Part shown: piece by piece, positions 44,805 to 45,807 of the stretch | Layout: each line of letters begins with the position of its first letter | How positions within the stretch are numbered: position 1 is the first letter of the stretch | Source of the DNA: Acidobacteriota bacterium | GTDB taxonomy: Bacteria > Acidobacteriota > Thermoanaerobaculia > Multivoradales > SZUA-115 | Assembly: GCA_024277255.1 (NCBI GenBank) | Contig: JAJRVQ010000131.1 | Location: forward strand, 1 to 45,807 | DNA: 45,807 nt | Direction of reading: 5' to 3' | The notes under the pieces: generated by a model | Seen by the model: the letters and a program-made list of their open reading frames with translations, nothing else | What the model was told of the DNA's origin: nothing | The model's database searches: none | Program-made: the position numbers and the translations under genes

Positions 44805-45807
44805 TCAACTACAGCCGCTTGTCGAGCCGCAATTGAGGCACTTGTAGCAACTGCCATTGCGCACCATGATCGAGCCGCATTCGTGGCACGATGGAGCGTC
44901 CTGCTGGTAGAGGAAGGTCGCCCGCGCGGCCTCCGTCGCCCGTCCGGCGACCGGTCCGCTCTCCGCCTTGACCACCGCTGAGTCCGCCGCGGCCAGCTCG
45001 CCCGGCTCTTCCCGAAGGATGACCCCAGCGGCCAGCTGCGCATCCCGATCGAGGAACTTCGAGGCCAACCAGCGGAAGATGTAGTCGGTGATCGACTTGG
45101 CCATCGGGATTTCCGGATTGCGCGTGAAGCCGGAGGGCTCGAAGCGGGTGTGGGAGAACTTGTTGACCAGAGTCACCAGGGGCACGCCGTACTGTAAGGC
45201 GATCGAGACCGAGGTGGCGAACGCATCCATCATCCCGGAGATCGTCGAGCCCTCTTTGGCCATCACCAGGAAGATCTCTCCCGGTTGACCGTTCTCATAG
45301 AGGCCCACCGTGATGTAGCCCTCGTGGGCGTTGATGCTGAATTTGTGGGTGATCGCCTGGCGCTCATCGGGTAGCTTGCGGCGCAGCCTTACCGCATCGA
45401 CGAGGCCACCCATGGCCGCGTCCTCGTGGGCGCCGAGGCGAGCGGTGGTCAGGGGCTGGGTGCGCTTACTACCATCGCGGTAGACCGCCACCGCCTTGAG
45501 CCCTAGCTGCCAGCCTTCGATGTAGGCCTGCTCGATCTCTTCGATGGTCGACTCCTGCGGCATGTTGATCGTCTTGCTGATCGCGCCCGAGATGAACGGC
45601 TGCGTCGCCGACAACATCTTGAGATGGCCGCGATAGTGAATCGAGCGGCTGCCCTCGGCCGGTTTGAAGGCGCAGTCGAAGACCGGCAGATGCTCCTCGG
45701 CCAGCCCCGGCGCCCCTTCGATGGTGTCGTGCTCGTCGATCCACTCGACGATGGAGCGCACTTCGTCGCCGTTATAACCGAGCCGCTCCAGCGCCGCCGG
45801 CACCGTC
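44805..45807 (-). CDS. nrdJ: Adenosylcobalamin-dependent (class II) ribonucleotide reductase, C-terminal part
   Basis: The frame is open to the window edge, so the N-terminal two thirds are missing; 333 codons plus stop are visible, and the GTG at 45803 is internal. The fragment has FISGAISKTINMP, EEIEQAYIEGWQLGLKAVAVYRDGSK, LYENGQPGEIFLVMAKEGSTISGMMDAF and NKFSHTRFEPSGFT. It ends in a Cys-rich tail CHECGSIMVRNGSCYKCLNCG, typical of NrdJ, which ends near this pattern. It reduces ribonucleotides with a B12-derived thiyl radical. Hence the organism needs cobalamin, which may bear on the TonB receptor at 13213. Confidence 0.96.
   Translation of the reverse strand, partial: TVPAALERLGYNGDEVRSIVEWIDEHDTIEGAPGLAEEHLPVFDCAFKPAEGSRSIHYRGHLKMLSATQPFISGAISKTINMPQESTIEEIEQAYIEGWQLGLKAVAVYRDGSKRTQPLTTARLGAHEDAAMGGLVDAVRLRRKLPDERQAITHKFSINAHEGYITVGLYENGQPGEIFLVMAKEGSTISGMMDAFATSVSIALQYGVPLVTLVNKFSHTRFEPSGFTRNPEIPMAKSITDYIFRWLASKFLDRDAQLAAGVILREEPGELAAADSAVVKAESGPVAGRATEAARATFLYQQDAPSCHECGSIMVRNGSCYKCLNCGSTSGCS

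Overview
The window is a GC-rich, gene-dense bacterial chromosome segment with no rRNA, tRNA, CRISPR array, transposase or phage gene that I can see. Three proteins of the 'VWFA-related Acidobacterial domain' type (TIGR03436), an SdrD-B-like repeat protein with a C-terminal domain I associate with Acidobacteriota, and several secreted proteins ending in a short 'DGFESGD' motif suggest an acidobacterium, most likely of the Thermoanaerobaculia/Holophagae side. This placement rests on family recognition, not on a marker gene.

Layout. 1-3351: two tandem, very similar secreted VWA-type proteins, the first cut by the window edge. 3316-12781: a sugar-related island. It has a minus-strand unit (carbamoyltransferase followed by an SGNH-hydrolase-like gene broken by an in-frame TAG) and a divergent plus-strand unit (sugar nucleotidyltransferase, galactokinase-like GHMP kinase, sodium:solute symporter, Tat-exported GH109-type glycosidase). 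A perfect palindrome lies between the two units. 12774-17125: pterin carbinolamine dehydratase, a TonB-dependent receptor and a secreted Asp-box (BNR) propeller protein. 17315-20356: an M14 carboxypeptidase translationally coupled to a small secreted protein, then heme A synthase. 20522-23873: a DUF4332-like protein, an AhpD/CMD-family gene whose second redox cysteine is encoded by an in-frame UGA followed by a SECIS-like hairpin (a probable selenoprotein), and HtpG with a Lys/Ala-rich N-terminal tail. 24063-32043: a second M14 carboxypeptidase, a hypothetical protein, a membrane-anchored hypothetical, an FG-GAP-like repeat protein and a third VWA-type protein. 32138-39185: a polytopic membrane protein and a 1586-residue secreted protein with seven SdrD-B-like repeats and a huge poly-aspartate tract, ending at a strong intrinsic terminator. 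39186-45807: a SARP/BTAD-type AAA regulator divergent from the giant protein, then a minus-strand set: GT4 glycosyltransferase, RibBA, a TlpA-like lipoprotein and the C-terminal part of a B12-dependent ribonucleotide reductase.

How the genes fit together. The sugar island can be read as a salvage route: a periplasmic GH109 enzyme releases an amino sugar, the SSS transporter imports it, the GHMP kinase phosphorylates C1, and the nucleotidyltransferase activates it. The divergent carbamoyltransferase and SGNH protein may decorate a glycan. Many remaining genes encode secreted proteins; four end in the same ~20-residue tag, which may be a shared sorting signal. The strongest candidates for new biology are the UGA-interrupted AhpD-like gene, the poly-Asp/SdrD-B protein with its divergent SARP regulator and ordered upstream repeats, and the FESGD C-terminal tag.
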